This document shows positions 1 through 6,566 of a DNA stretch of 11,064 bases, one piece after another. The stretch comes from Veillonellaceae bacterium (GTDB lineage: Bacteria > Bacillota > Negativicutes > Veillonellales > Veillonellaceae): assembly GCA_900765165.1 (NCBI GenBank), contig CAAFQR010000039.1, forward strand, positions 1-11,064, given 5' to 3'. A model generated the notes under the pieces. That model saw nothing but the letters and a program-made list of their open reading frames with translations, ran no database searches and was not told the DNA's origin. Position numbers and translations under genes: made by a program. The stretch's first letter is position 1. Each line of letters opens with the position of its first letter.

Positions 1-270
1 CATCAATTTTCGTTGCGGGATATTGCCAACCACGTATACTTGAGCGAGTCCTACCTGTCCAAGCTCTTTAAAGAAGACATGGGCATGTCCCTCGTGCAAT
101 ACATCAATTCGCGCAAATTAGAGCAAGCCAAAATCATGCTCCGCAACTCCGATGCATCCATCGAGGCCATTGCGAAGAACCTCGGCTTTGGCCGCACTAG
201 CTATTTCTGCAAAATTTTCAAGGACGGCACCGCCGAAACGCCGAAGTCTTACCGTAAAAAATACAAATAA
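1..270 (+). CDS. AraC-family transcriptional regulator, C-terminal part (5' truncated by window edge)
   Basis: The frame is open from base 1 and gives 89 residues ending in TAA. It contains the two helix-turn-helix motifs of the AraC/XylS DNA-binding domain: the first around SLRDIANHVYLSESYLSKLF and the second around SIEAIAKNLGFGRTSYFCK, followed by a family-typical end (TPKSYRKKYK). The family's conserved layout, two HTHs joined by a long helix (YINSRKLEQAKIMLR), is present. The N-terminal sensing or response-regulator part lies outside the window, so the ligand is unknown. The TTG at base 13 is only an internal Leu codon, not a start. A strong terminator follows six bases after the stop, so this gene ends its transcript. 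Family call is firm; regulated targets are unknown. Confidence 0.93.
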   Translation, partial: HQFSLRDIANHVYLSESYLSKLFKEDMGMSLVQYINSRKLEQAKIMLRNSDASIEAIAKNLGFGRTSYFCKIFKDGTAETPKSYRKKYK

Positions 271-275
271 TGGCC

Positions 276-308
276 AATAAGAACGCTCGCGAGCGTTCTT
301 ATTTTTTT
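276..308 (+). terminator. Rho-independent terminator of the AraC-family gene
   Basis: A perfect 28-nt palindrome (arms 276-289 and 290-303, core AAGAACGCTCG/CGAGCGTTCTT) is followed by a T run to 308. It starts six bases after the AraC-family stop codon. Confidence 0.9.
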
Positions 309-335
309 CCTATATCCCAAAGCAAACCTCCCGTA

Positions 336-380
336 GCAAAAAAGACATCTGCCAGTGCCAAAGCACCAACGGATGTCTTT
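336..380 (-). terminator. Terminator of the AEC transporter gene
   Basis: Arms AAAGACATC (341-349) and GATGTCTTT (372-380) flank a partly paired middle. Read on the minus strand the hairpin is followed by a run of T (336-342). It lies 20 bases beyond the AEC gene stop and faces the AraC-family terminator, which keeps the two convergent transcripts apart. Confidence 0.8.
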
Positions 381-400
381 TACTATTCTATGAAGTTTTA

Positions 401-1363
401 TTAGATCATGTGACACAGCCAAATAACTATCGGCAAGGTAATGGCCGATAGCACCGTAGACGACACCACCATTTGCGTCGCGTAGTCGGCGTGGGTCTTT
501 AACACTGCCGCAATGAGCGCCGTCGTAACGCCACTGGGCACGGCCGCCGATATGATGAGCACCTGGCTCGCCAAGGATGGCACCGGACCGGCTACCAACT
601 GATACCCCACAATACAGAGCCACATAATGAGCGGCCCCAAGAGAAGTCGCGTCCACGTACCAGCCATAACGTCTTTGGTGAAGAACGTAAACGGCGTACG
701 AGCCAGCTGAACACCTAACGTGAAGAGGGCTATCATAACAAGAGCATTACTGATGTTGGTCATAACGGGCCAAATGAACGTCCCTTCAATGGGCACCTCA
801 CCAAAGTTCAGTCCCAAGGCGATGAGCAACGTGTAAATAATCGGCATCTTAAACACAATCATGGCCGCATCACGACGGGACATCTTCCCTTCGCCGGCAA
901 AATAAAAGGCCAAGCTATTGGTCACAATATTCTGCCATACAAAGACCACAATCTGCACCGCAATGGCCGCTTCCAGCCATATGGGCTGCCCGTTTTGTAA
1001 GAACGGGTCATTGGAATAAATAAACACGGTAAGCGGTACACCAATGTTACCGCAGTTATTGAACAACACCGCATTACGGAAAATACCCGCTTTAGTTTTT
1101 TCAAAGCCCATGAGCCGCTCTATGATGACCGACACAATCCACGTGGCCACAAAGCCAATAATGGTGAGCCAGATAATCTGCATGCTTTCCGCCGTAAAGT
1201 GGTATTTATATGTATTCGTAAATAAAAACGCCGGTGCTACAACGTAGAAGTTGATCTTACTCAGCGTATCTAAGTCTAAGTGAAACTTCCGATCCATCCC
1301 GTAGCCGACTAACACAAGGAGTAATATCGGTACAATGGTGGTCAGAAAAATATGCGCCATCAT
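401..1363 (-). CDS. AEC (auxin efflux carrier) family transporter
   Basis: This is a 320-residue integral membrane protein with about ten hydrophobic segments spread evenly along its length. The N-terminus (IVPILLLVLVGYGMDRKFHL, then a segment with INFYVVAPAFLF) and the central NNCGNIGVPL motif near residues 100-110 are typical of the AEC/Mem_trans family. The second half repeats the five-helix unit, and the C-terminus carries the VPSGVTTALIAAVL type motif. Bacterial members export or import carboxylates such as malate and malonate or other organic anions; the substrate here cannot be read from sequence. Two ATG codons stand in tandem; the first is chosen, with a GGGGG Shine-Dalgarno sequence about 10 bases upstream. 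The gene has its own promoter and terminator, so it is probably monocistronic. Confidence 0.9.
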   Translation of the reverse strand: MMAHIFLTTIVPILLLVLVGYGMDRKFHLDLDTLSKINFYVVAPAFLFTNTYKYHFTAESMQIIWLTIIGFVATWIVSVIIERLMGFEKTKAGIFRNAVLFNNCGNIGVPLTVFIYSNDPFLQNGQPIWLEAAIAVQIVVFVWQNIVTNSLAFYFAGEGKMSRRDAAMIVFKMPIIYTLLIALGLNFGEVPIEGTFIWPVMTNISNALVMIALFTLGVQLARTPFTFFTKDVMAGTWTRLLLGPLIMWLCIVGYQLVAGPVPSLASQVLIISAAVPSGVTTALIAAVLKTHADYATQMVVSSTVLSAITLPIVIWLCHMI

Positions 1364-1387
1364 CTAAGGCATGCCCCCAATCTTATT

Positions 1388-1427
1388 TAGTATATTTATC
1401 ATACTACCAACCATTCATTGATGACAA
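1388..1427 (-). promoter_or_regulatory. Probable promoter of the AEC transporter gene, with a palindrome over the -10
   Basis: On the minus strand TTGTCA (1422-1427) and TATGAT (1398-1403) are separated by 18 bp and lie about 35 bp upstream of the start codon. The inverted repeat TAGTAT (1388-1393) / ATACTA (1401-1406) overlaps the -10 and could be an operator. This is pattern matching only. Confidence 0.5.
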
Positions 1428-1612
1428 CCACGTTTTATTGGTCTGGCGCACTAAATCGGGACCAAATCAGCCTACCCTGTGGCAGTCCCGCACGTTCTAT
1501 TACCAAAATACATGATTACATTACAAAGAAACAAAATTCAGGTTTTGTCTACATTTATCCCCTCCAAATAAACTTTTATCCGTCATATACGGAATTTTAT
1601 TTCAAAAAGTAC
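1428..1612. other. Intergenic stretch without recognisable gene
   Basis: This is the space between the divergent AEC and symporter transcription units. I see no coding signal or strong hairpin in it. The short open frame that crosses it has no ribosome binding site and no recognisable protein character. Confidence 0.5.
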
Positions 1613-1640
1613 TTGCATTTTATCTAAAACATGTTACAAT
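1613..1640 (+). promoter_or_regulatory. Promoter of the glycine riboswitch / symporter transcript
   Basis: TTGCAT (1613-1618) and TACAAT (1635-1640) have a 16-bp spacer, and TGT immediately before the -10 gives an extended -10 element (TGTTACAAT). Transcription would start near 1647, just upstream of the riboswitch. Confidence 0.7.
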
Positions 1641-1657
1641 AAGCAACATAAAATCTA

Positions 1658-1845
1658 TATGGCGTGGATGAAGCGTATGGGAGAAGACCCAGTCGGGCTA
1701 CCGAAGGAGCAAAACTCTCAGGTGCTGCGAAGCAGCAAATACCGTACGTCGACACGACTCTGGAGAGTCCCTTAAATGGGCGCCGAAGGTGCACGAAACA
1801 GCCCCATACTGTTTCTTATCTCTCAGGCCAAAGGACAGAGCTAAC
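1658..1845 (+). ncRNA. Tandem (two-aptamer) glycine riboswitch
   Basis: Both aptamers carry the conserved glycine riboswitch blocks. Aptamer 1 has GGAGA (1680), ACCGAAGGAGCAA (about 1700-1712) and CTCTCAGG (1715-1722). Aptamer 2 has GGAGAG (1762-1767), GCGCCGAAGGTGCA (about 1780-1793), CTCTCAGG (1820-1827) and the closing CCAAAGGACAGAG (1828-1840). Aptamer 1 has an inserted GCTGC-GAA-GCAGC hairpin after CTCTCAGG. Aptamer 2 has an enlarged P3 arm (GAAACAG...CTGTTTC). The RNA binds glycine and controls the downstream symporter in cis. The terminator at 1946-1982 is consistent with control by transcription termination, glycine presumably setting whether the symporter is made. Confidence 0.95.
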
Positions 1846-1945
1846 ACAACAACGGAGTTGTTACATTCGTGAACAATTCACAACCGTTACTTCACTTTTG
1901 AGTACCGTGAATTGTCGTAAGGATTACCTCTCCTCTGTTGTCGTT
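1846..1945 (+). promoter_or_regulatory. Riboswitch expression platform with alternative pairings
   Basis: Between aptamer 2 and the terminator there is a strong hairpin (ACAATTCAC 1873-1881 with GTGAATTGT 1907-1915). There are also complementary segments around AACAACGGAG (about 1848-1857) and CTCTGTTGTCGTTAAC (about 1933-1948). The latter reaches into the left arm of the terminator and could act as an antiterminator. The pairing scheme is my inference. Confidence 0.5.
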
Positions 1946-1982
1946 AACACCGGAGTAACCCATATGTTGCCGGTGTTTTTTT
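1946..1982 (+). terminator. Terminator hairpin of the glycine riboswitch
   Basis: Arms AACACCGG (1946-1953) and CCGGTGTT (1970-1977), extended inside by AAC/GTT, are followed by a T run from 1976 to 1982. It lies 100 bases upstream of the symporter start, where a riboswitch-controlled terminator is expected. Confidence 0.85.
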
Positions 1983-2081
1983 ATTGCCTATAGCGTATAC
2001 GTCTCACGCCTTCCGGGCAATAAAAACATCCGGGGTTATTCTATTGTAGATTATTTGACAAGTGCAAGGAGTGTGTTTTTT

Positions 2082-3464
2082 ATGATCGACTTACTTAATG
2101 AAATCGACTCGTTCGTGTGGGGCCCACCATTACTAATTCTCTTGGTCGGCACGGGTATTTGGTTAACCATTCGTTTACAATTGTTACAGGTAGCGCGTTT
2201 ACCGAAAGCCTTCAAGCTTATCTTCAGCGCTAAAAACGATGGTGGCGGTGATGTTAATAGCTTCCAGTCATTATGTACCGCATTAGCTGCTACTATCGGT
2301 ACCGGTAACATTGTCGGCGTTGCTACCGCTATTAAAGTCGGTGGTCCTGGCGCCCTCTTCTGGATGTGGCTCGCAGCCTTCTTCGGTATGGCTACGAAAT
2401 ACTCCGAAGGCCTTTTGGCTATTAAATACCGCGAAGTTGACGCCAACGGTAACGTAGCCGGCGGCCCAATGTACTACATTCAGAACGGCTTAGGCAAAAA
2501 ATTCAAACCGTTAGCTTTCTTATTTGCTTTGTTTGGTGTTCTTTGTGCCTACTTCGGTATCGGTACCTTCGCACAGGTAAACGCTATCGTAGATATTACC
2601 CAGCTTGCTGCTGGTATCCCGGTTGAATACACCGGCGCTGTATTAACCATCTTGGTAGCTGCCATTACCTTAGGTGGTCTTCGTTCTATCGCTCGTGTAG
2701 CCGACAAAATCGTGCCGGCTATGGCTCTTTTGTACTTAGTCGTAACCGTTGGTATCTTGTTGATGAACGCGTCCGCTGTACCGGCTGCTATCGGCCTCGT
2801 ACTTGAAGCAGCCTTCACCCCGACCGCTGCTGCCGGTGGTTTCCTTGGTGCTACCGTTATGATGGCTATCCGTAATGGTGTTGCTCGTGGCGTATTCTCT
2901 AACGAATCCGGCTTAGGTAGTGCTCCGATCGTAGCTGCTGCTGCAAAAACAAAATGGCCTGCTGAACAGGGCTTAATCTCCATGACCGGTACCTTCATCG
3001 ATACCATCATCATCTGTACTTTAACTGGTTTGAGCTTAATCGTAACCGGTGCTTGGAGCAGTGAAACGGCTGGTGCCGCTATGACCCAGCTCGCCTTCGT
3101 CAACGTATATGGTCCGTTCGGTAGCATCCTCCTCATGATTGGTCTTTGCCTCTTCGCCTTCACCACCATCCTTGGCTGGAACTACTACGGCGAACGTTGC
3201 TGCGAATACTTGCTGGGCGTAAAAGCCATCTTGCCGTACCGCATCATCTTTATCCTCTTAATCGCCGTTGGTCCTTTCTTGAAATTAGAAGCCATCTGGG
3301 TATTGGCGGATATTGTTAACGGCTTAATGGCCATCCCTAACTTGATTGCCCTCTTAGGCTTGACCAGCGTTATCGTAGCTGAAACCAAGCTCTACTTCAA
3401 CCACCTGAAACAGGAAGAAGCAGAAGAAGCGGCACAAAAAGGTTCCGAAACAGTAGGTATCTAA
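2082..3464 (+). CDS. AGCS family Na+:alanine/glycine symporter
   Basis: This 460-residue polytopic inner-membrane protein has the usual length of the alanine/glycine:cation symporter (AGCS) family. Family features are seen in order: an N-terminal FVWGPPLLILLVGTGIWLTI segment, the CTALAATIGTGNIVGVATAI region followed by GGPGALFWMW, the NGVARGVFSNESGLGSAPI motif near mid-protein, the GWNYYGERCCEYL motif, and a charged Glu/Lys-rich cytoplasmic tail. The ATG at 2082 is chosen because AAGGAG (2066-2071) lies 10 bases upstream. Family members import alanine or glycine with Na+. The upstream tandem glycine riboswitch argues that glycine is a physiological substrate. Codon use is richer in GGT, GCT and ACC than in the neighbours, suggesting strong expression. 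It has its own promoter and terminator. Confidence 0.95.
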   Translation: MIDLLNEIDSFVWGPPLLILLVGTGIWLTIRLQLLQVARLPKAFKLIFSAKNDGGGDVNSFQSLCTALAATIGTGNIVGVATAIKVGGPGALFWMWLAAFFGMATKYSEGLLAIKYREVDANGNVAGGPMYYIQNGLGKKFKPLAFLFALFGVLCAYFGIGTFAQVNAIVDITQLAAGIPVEYTGAVLTILVAAITLGGLRSIARVADKIVPAMALLYLVVTVGILLMNASAVPAAIGLVLEAAFTPTAAAGGFLGATVMMAIRNGVARGVFSNESGLGSAPIVAAAAKTKWPAEQGLISMTGTFIDTIIICTLTGLSLIVTGAWSSETAGAAMTQLAFVNVYGPFGSILLMIGLCLFAFTTILGWNYYGERCCEYLLGVKAILPYRIIFILLIAVGPFLKLEAIWVLADIVNGLMAIPNLIALLGLTSVIVAETKLYFNHLKQEEAEEAAQKGSETVGI

Positions 3465-3501
3465 CACCTACGTGCACACAATCTTGCACATAACATAAAA
3501 T

Positions 3502-3551
3502 AGCGGGTTATATCCGAGAGTCCTATGGCTCATGGGTATAACCCGCTTTTT
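3502..3551 (+). terminator. Terminator after the symporter gene, probably bidirectional
   Basis: An 11-bp perfect stem (AGCGGGTTATA 3502-3512 with TATAACCCGCT 3537-3547) is followed by TTTTT. Read on the minus strand the same hairpin is followed by ATTTTATG, so it can also end the convergent EFR1-family transcript. Confidence 0.88.
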
Positions 3552-3595
3552 GCGTTTTCTATGCTGTTGTCTTCTGAAATAAACGGCCGCAGCGT

Positions 3596-4441
3596 TTACC
3601 GCCGAAACAGCTCCTGCGGTGTTATATCCGGATTCGTGTACTGCCGGTTCGTAAAGGAGATGTAACCCATGCGAATAGCCCCAACCGGGCACCACTGCAC
3701 GCACGCCAAGCAATGGATGCAATTGTTGCCAAAGGTAATGCGCTTCGTCGTCTTTGGCTGCTTAGCGTTCGTAGTTGGTGTTGCGGTTTCCTTGTCAGCC
3801 GCCGCTATGCGAACCGGCGTTGCGGTATCGGCTAAGTCCGTCACTTTCACATTGCCCACAGGGCACAGCTTCACGCAGCGCTCGCAACCGATGCAAAGGG
3901 ATTTTTGAGCATACAGCTTCGTAACGGGACTACTTAGAAATACCTCCGCCGCTTTCGTCTTTAACGATAATAGCTCGCTATACGGTTCATCACCGCGATA
4001 GGTTTTACGCTGACGAATGTCATCGGCAATATCAGCTAACCGCTGCGGCAATGTTGCCAATGACGACAAATCGTAAGGCCTACGAATAATAGGCCCTGCA
4101 TTATCCGGCACCACCACCGGCCGATTATACGCCAAGGTTAGCTTCTGTTTTTCAAAAGCACGGCGTGCCGATGCAGGCCCATTGCCTAAAAATCCACCAT
4201 AATTGATGAGCATGGCGAAGTACGGATCCCCGTCCGGAGCCCAAAGTCGGGCGATAAATGATTTCACAGTAGGCGGAATGTCGTAGTTATGGATGGGTGC
4301 CACAATGATGCACACAGCGTCGCGCACAAAAAGGGGCCTCGTATCGCGCGGCCCAATCGGCGCGATGGACTCATTAAGAAGCCGTCCCAATTCCTTCGCA
4401 ATAGCCAAGGAATTGCCGGTACCGCTGAAATAATAAATCAT
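3596..4441 (-). CDS. EFR1-family protein: flavodoxin-like domain fused to two [4Fe-4S] ferredoxin motifs
   Basis: This 281-residue protein starts with a flavodoxin FMN-binding loop (MIYYFSGTGNSLAIAKELG) and ends with two bacterial ferredoxin motifs, Cys183-186-189-193 (CIGCERCVKLCP) and Cys241-244-247-251 (CIHCLACVQWCP), each of the CX2CX2CX3CP type that binds a [4Fe-4S] cluster. This is the EFR1 architecture; members are soluble anaerobic electron carriers whose partners are mostly unknown. The start is taken at the ATG at 4441, which has GGGGG at a 7-base distance and begins exactly at the FMN loop; an upstream in-frame ATG would add an unrelated 30-residue leader. The linker between the clusters (about 194-240) carries a Thr/Ala/Lys-rich stretch at about 203-233 that seems long. 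It lies 96 bp downstream of the methyltransferase gene, with a structured leader between them. Confidence 0.9.
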   Translation of the reverse strand: MIYYFSGTGNSLAIAKELGRLLNESIAPIGPRDTRPLFVRDAVCIIVAPIHNYDIPPTVKSFIARLWAPDGDPYFAMLINYGGFLGNGPASARRAFEKQKLTLAYNRPVVVPDNAGPIIRRPYDLSSLATLPQRLADIADDIRQRKTYRGDEPYSELLSLKTKAAEVFLSSPVTKLYAQKSLCIGCERCVKLCPVGNVKVTDLADTATPVRIAAADKETATPTTNAKQPKTTKRITFGNNCIHCLACVQWCPVGAIRMGYISFTNRQYTNPDITPQELFRR

Positions 4442-4476
4442 ACGAGTGCCCCCTTTCGGTGTCATTAAATTGTAAG

Positions 4477-4538
4477 GTTTCATGTGATACTGCGCCAGCA
4501 GTATCACTGTGTGCATACATAGCAATATCACATGAAAC
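4477..4538 (-). promoter_or_regulatory. Leader of the EFR1-family gene with two mutually exclusive hairpins
   Basis: The segment GCAGTATCACATGAAAC (minus strand, 4493-4477) can pair locally with GTGATACTGC (4507-4498), a 10-bp stem with a 4-nt loop. It can instead pair distally with GTTTCATGTGATA (4538-4526), a perfect 13-bp stem. Both cannot form fully at once. The distal arm begins in the methyltransferase stop codon. No T run follows, so it is not a simple terminator. A weak -10-like TACAAT lies just downstream. It could be an attenuator, an mRNA-processing site or an operator. Confidence 0.5.
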
Positions 4539-5368
4539 TAGTTTTCTGCTCGCGGCGTCCAGGAGATCCACGCTACGGTGTCCTGAGACGTGTTCTTGAT
4601 GCGACCGTCTTCTTCGGTGTACGGCAAGAGCAACGGTTTCAATGCTGCATGCATGGCTTCGTCGCTACTCCACTTTTCTGAACGAAGTCGCATGGAGAAA
4701 TAGCGAAGCGCTTCTTCCAAGGTGAAATATTCCGTTTCCGGCGTGGTGATGTAATCTACGTGCACGTCGCGGCCAATGGCGCGAATAGTCTTCATGGATT
4801 TTGCCATGTGGTCATCCCAATCGAAGTCGTCCTTGCCATAGAAATGCTCGGTCAACGCATCCACGATGGTGTCGCGACGCGCGGAGAACGCTACGAGCAA
4901 GCACTTACCGCGGCTCGTGCGAGACATAGCTTCAATATTCGCCGGGTCAAACATAACCGGACAGAAGAAACTATAGGTGAAATCAAACGCACGATCCCAG
5001 CCCAATGCCTGACGGGTTTCTTCACTCCATGGCCCCACAAATAACTGCAACGGCGCGTGTTCCTGTTCCGACAAGGTCTTACCGCCGTTAATCATGCCCG
5101 GCGACAAATCAATACCCGTCGCTTCAAAGCCGGCCTTGGAAAGGCCCAACGCATAATCGCCAACGCCACAGCCAATATCCAGCGTGCGACCGCCATCCTG
5201 TGGAATCAAGCGATTGCGGCGAATATAATCCATAAAATGCGTAACCTGCGCCACGCGTTCCTTCTTTTCATGCAATTCTACAAAATAATCAGCACTGGTA
5301 TTCCACGTAGCTTGTTCGTTTTGCCACTCTTCGGTTGATACCGGTACCGCCGTTACTGTTGTTGTCAT
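4538..5368 (-). CDS. Class I SAM-dependent methyltransferase
   Basis: This 276-residue protein has the Rossmann-type SAM-binding motif I at residues 62-72 (TLDIGCGVGDY), an acidic residue at the end of strand 2 (ATGIDLSPGMI, near 83-93) and a strand-4 region with FDFTYSFFCPVMF. The fold is clear but the substrate is not; the C-terminal half does not match a specific methyltransferase that I can name. The ATG at 5368 is chosen because AAGGAG lies seven bases upstream; the longer in-frame reading would start inside the promoter region. The gene is transcribed in the same direction as crcB (upstream) and the EFR1-family gene (downstream, 96 bp). The leader holds a Fur-box-like palindrome, so iron control of this gene and perhaps the EFR1 gene is an inference worth testing. 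Confidence 0.85.
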   Translation of the reverse strand: MTTTVTAVPVSTEEWQNEQATWNTSADYFVELHEKKERVAQVTHFMDYIRRNRLIPQDGGRTLDIGCGVGDYALGLSKAGFEATGIDLSPGMINGGKTLSEQEHAPLQLFVGPWSEETRQALGWDRAFDFTYSFFCPVMFDPANIEAMSRTSRGKCLLVAFSARRDTIVDALTEHFYGKDDFDWDDHMAKSMKTIRAIGRDVHVDYITTPETEYFTLEEALRYFSMRLRSEKWSSDEAMHAALKPLLLPYTEEDGRIKNTSQDTVAWISWTPRAEN

Positions 5369-5370
5369 AC

Positions 5371-5449
5371 GAGTACTCCTTATATCTCTTATTTGATAAT
5401 TTTTATCATATTTATATTTTTCTATATATAGAGTACTCTGAAATAACAA
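5371..5449 (-). promoter_or_regulatory. Methyltransferase promoter region with Fur-box-like site and paired GAGTACTC palindromes
   Basis: On the minus strand a possible promoter is TTGTTA (5444-5449), 17 bp, TATAGA (5421-5426). TGATAATTTTTATCA (5394-5408) matches the 7-1-7 Fur box TGATAATnATTATCA at every defined position but one. The 8-bp palindrome GAGTACTC occurs twice, at 5431-5438 (within AGAGTACTCT, in the promoter spacer) and at 5371-5378 (touching the Shine-Dalgarno), 60 bp apart. All of this is visible by eye; binding proteins are inferred. Confidence 0.45.
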
Positions 5450-5466
5450 TCTTGGCAAGAGGCAAA

Positions 5467-5838
5467 TCAGCCTAATCTACCGACAATCATTCCCAAAAAG
5501 GTGGCAATGCAACCAACGACAACATTCAAGGCCACATTTCCTAACGCCGCCGTCCAGCGAGCCTGTTCAAAGAGCGACACCGTTTCCAAGCCGAAAGATG
5601 AAAACGTGGTTAAACCACCTAAAAAGCCAACCACCAAAATCAAGCGCCAATACGGCCCTACGTTCAACCGTTCCGTCAACAATACCATGATCAGGCCAAT
5701 CAAAAAGCAGCCTACCACGTTAACCAGCAACGTGCCATACGGGAAATGACCACCCCACCGCGACGCAGCCCAACCAGACACTACATACCGCGTTACAGCG
5801 CCAATAGCGCCGCCTACGGCTACCGATACAAACTCCAT
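5467..5838 (-). CDS. crcB: Fluoride ion channel CrcB/Fluc
   Basis: This 123-residue protein with four hydrophobic segments has the normal length of the CrcB/Fluc family. It shows GGAIGAVTRY (residues 9-18), GTLLVNVVGCFLIG with the conserved Asn40, and the GFLGGLTTFSSF block (71-82) holding the two conserved Phe residues (79 and 82) of the fluoride path. Fluc proteins form dual-topology dimers that let F- leave the cell. The ATG at 5838 is preceded by GAGGTGA at a good distance. Only one crcB copy is present, so a homodimer is expected unless a second gene lies elsewhere. I do not see a fluoride riboswitch in the 250 bases upstream. Upstream on the minus strand is a TATAAT-like box. Confidence 0.95.
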   Translation of the reverse strand: MEFVSVAVGGAIGAVTRYVVSGWAASRWGGHFPYGTLLVNVVGCFLIGLIMVLLTERLNVGPYWRLILVVGFLGGLTTFSSFGLETVSLFEQARWTAALGNVALNVVVGCIATFLGMIVGRLG

Positions 5839-5893
5839 TGAATTTCACCTCATGTAACTTCTTTGCCACTCCGGCAATTAGCATTTTCTTCTT

Positions 5894-5922
5894 ATTATAC
5901 AACAAAAAAGCCCCATGAATCC
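5894..5922 (-). promoter_or_regulatory. Possible crcB promoter (-10 only convincing)
   Basis: On the minus strand a perfect TATAAT (5894-5899) lies about 55 bp upstream of the crcB start. The matching -35 (GGATTC, 5917-5922) is poor, so an activator or a different -35 would be needed. Confidence 0.35.
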
Positions 5923-6045
5923 TGTAAAATGATGGAATATCAGCTATGAGCAATATGATTAATCCGAAGCACGAGGTGATTATATGATGTAAAAAATAGT
6001 GAAATGTGCTTTTGGATTAATTTCTCGCAATTTGTAAGCGGACAC

Positions 6046-6074
6046 TTGACGAATACAACCAAATTATTTATAAT
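6046..6074 (+). promoter_or_regulatory. tRNA-Thr promoter
   Basis: TTGACG (6046-6051), a 17-bp spacer and a perfect TATAAT (6069-6074) stand 14 bp upstream of the mature tRNA 5' end. This is the strongest promoter in the window. Confidence 0.9.
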
Positions 6075-6087
6075 GGTTGAGTAGCGT

Positions 6088-6163
6088 GCCGGTATAGCTC
6101 AGTTGGTAGAGCGGCTCATTCGTAATGAGTAGGTCGTAGGTTCGAGTCCTATTATCGGCTCCA
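6088..6163 (+). tRNA. tRNA-Thr(CGT)
   Basis: The 76-nt cloverleaf has acceptor arms GCCGGTA/TATCGGC (one G-U pair), D arm AGCTCAGTTGGTAGAGC, anticodon stem GCTCA/TGAGT with loop TTCGTAA (anticodon CGT, reading ACG, Thr), T loop GGTTCGAGTCC and an encoded CCA. The 3' 45 nt are duplicated at 10687-10731, so the gene is the integration site of the element to its right. The 3' half now in the tRNA was supplied by the element, and tRNA function is preserved. Confidence 0.97.
6119..6163 (+). repeat. attL: 3' 45 nt of tRNA-Thr
   Basis: This is identical over 45 nt to 10687-10731. It runs from the anticodon loop (TTCGTAA) through the CCA end. Confidence 0.9.
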
Positions 6164-6172
6164 GTGTTTATA

Positions 6173-6219
6173 AGGCTTTTCAGACACTCTTAGGGGTGTT
6201 TGAGAAGTCTCTTTTTTTT
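6173..6219 (+). terminator. Element-borne terminator for the tRNA-Thr transcript
   Basis: A 16-bp stem with several G-U pairs (6173-6188 with 6195-6210) is followed by C and eight T. It replaces the host terminator that integration displaced to 10740-10782, so the element restores tRNA transcription fully. Confidence 0.88.
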
Positions 6220-6222
6220 GCC

Positions 6223-6561
6223 GTGTACCGATTCGTGTACCAATCATTATGGATAAACCTCTCTATTACTGGCTTTCTAAGGTCTTTCCGTGTACCAAAG
6301 AGTCCTCATTTTGTACCCTTTGTAGCCTGCTCTTGGGGGCTTCTTTTGGTCTACTGGGTCTACCTTTGGTCTCCTAGTGGGCTACATTATGGGGTTTGTG
6401 ATAGTGGTGCTTGTATATCTTGCTTGATAGATTGTGTCTGTAATCATAAACGTGTACCGTTTTGCGTTACCGCATCAGACACAAGGCAAGGTAATTACTG
6501 GGTTTATAGGTCTAAAACGTGTACCAATTCTTTCTCTAAAACATGTACCAATCCGTGTACC
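6223..6561. repeat. Eight GTGTACC-type direct repeats: probable arm-type integrase binding sites
   Basis: GTGTACC occurs on the + strand at 6223, 6235, 6290, 6452, 6519 and 6555, with one-mismatch copies at 6311 (TTGTACC) and 6543 (ATGTACC). Most copies are followed by AA or G. Spacing is regular at both ends of the region: 6223 to 6235 and 6543 to 6555 are 12 bp each, and 6519 to 6543 is 24 bp. Direct repeats beside an att core that the recombinase N-terminal domain binds are known for lambda-type and Tn916-type integrases. The 347-bp stretch otherwise has no convincing gene. Confidence 0.7.
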
Positions 6562-6566
6562 GTCAC

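Noticed and set aside
1664..1993. 109-codon open frame over the riboswitch
   Set aside because: It runs straight through both glycine aptamers and the terminator hairpin, which fully explain the sequence.
2549..3169. 206-codon minus-strand frame inside the symporter gene
   Set aside because: It is a shadow of the highly expressed, codon-biased AGCS gene on the other strand, with no start signal and no family features.
5839..6045. Fluoride riboswitch upstream of crcB, and a micro-frame ATG-ATG-TAA at 5984-5992 after GAGGTGA
   Set aside because: I could not find the conserved fluoride-aptamer blocks. The two-codon frame has a good ribosome binding site but nothing downstream for it to regulate except the tRNA promoter region.
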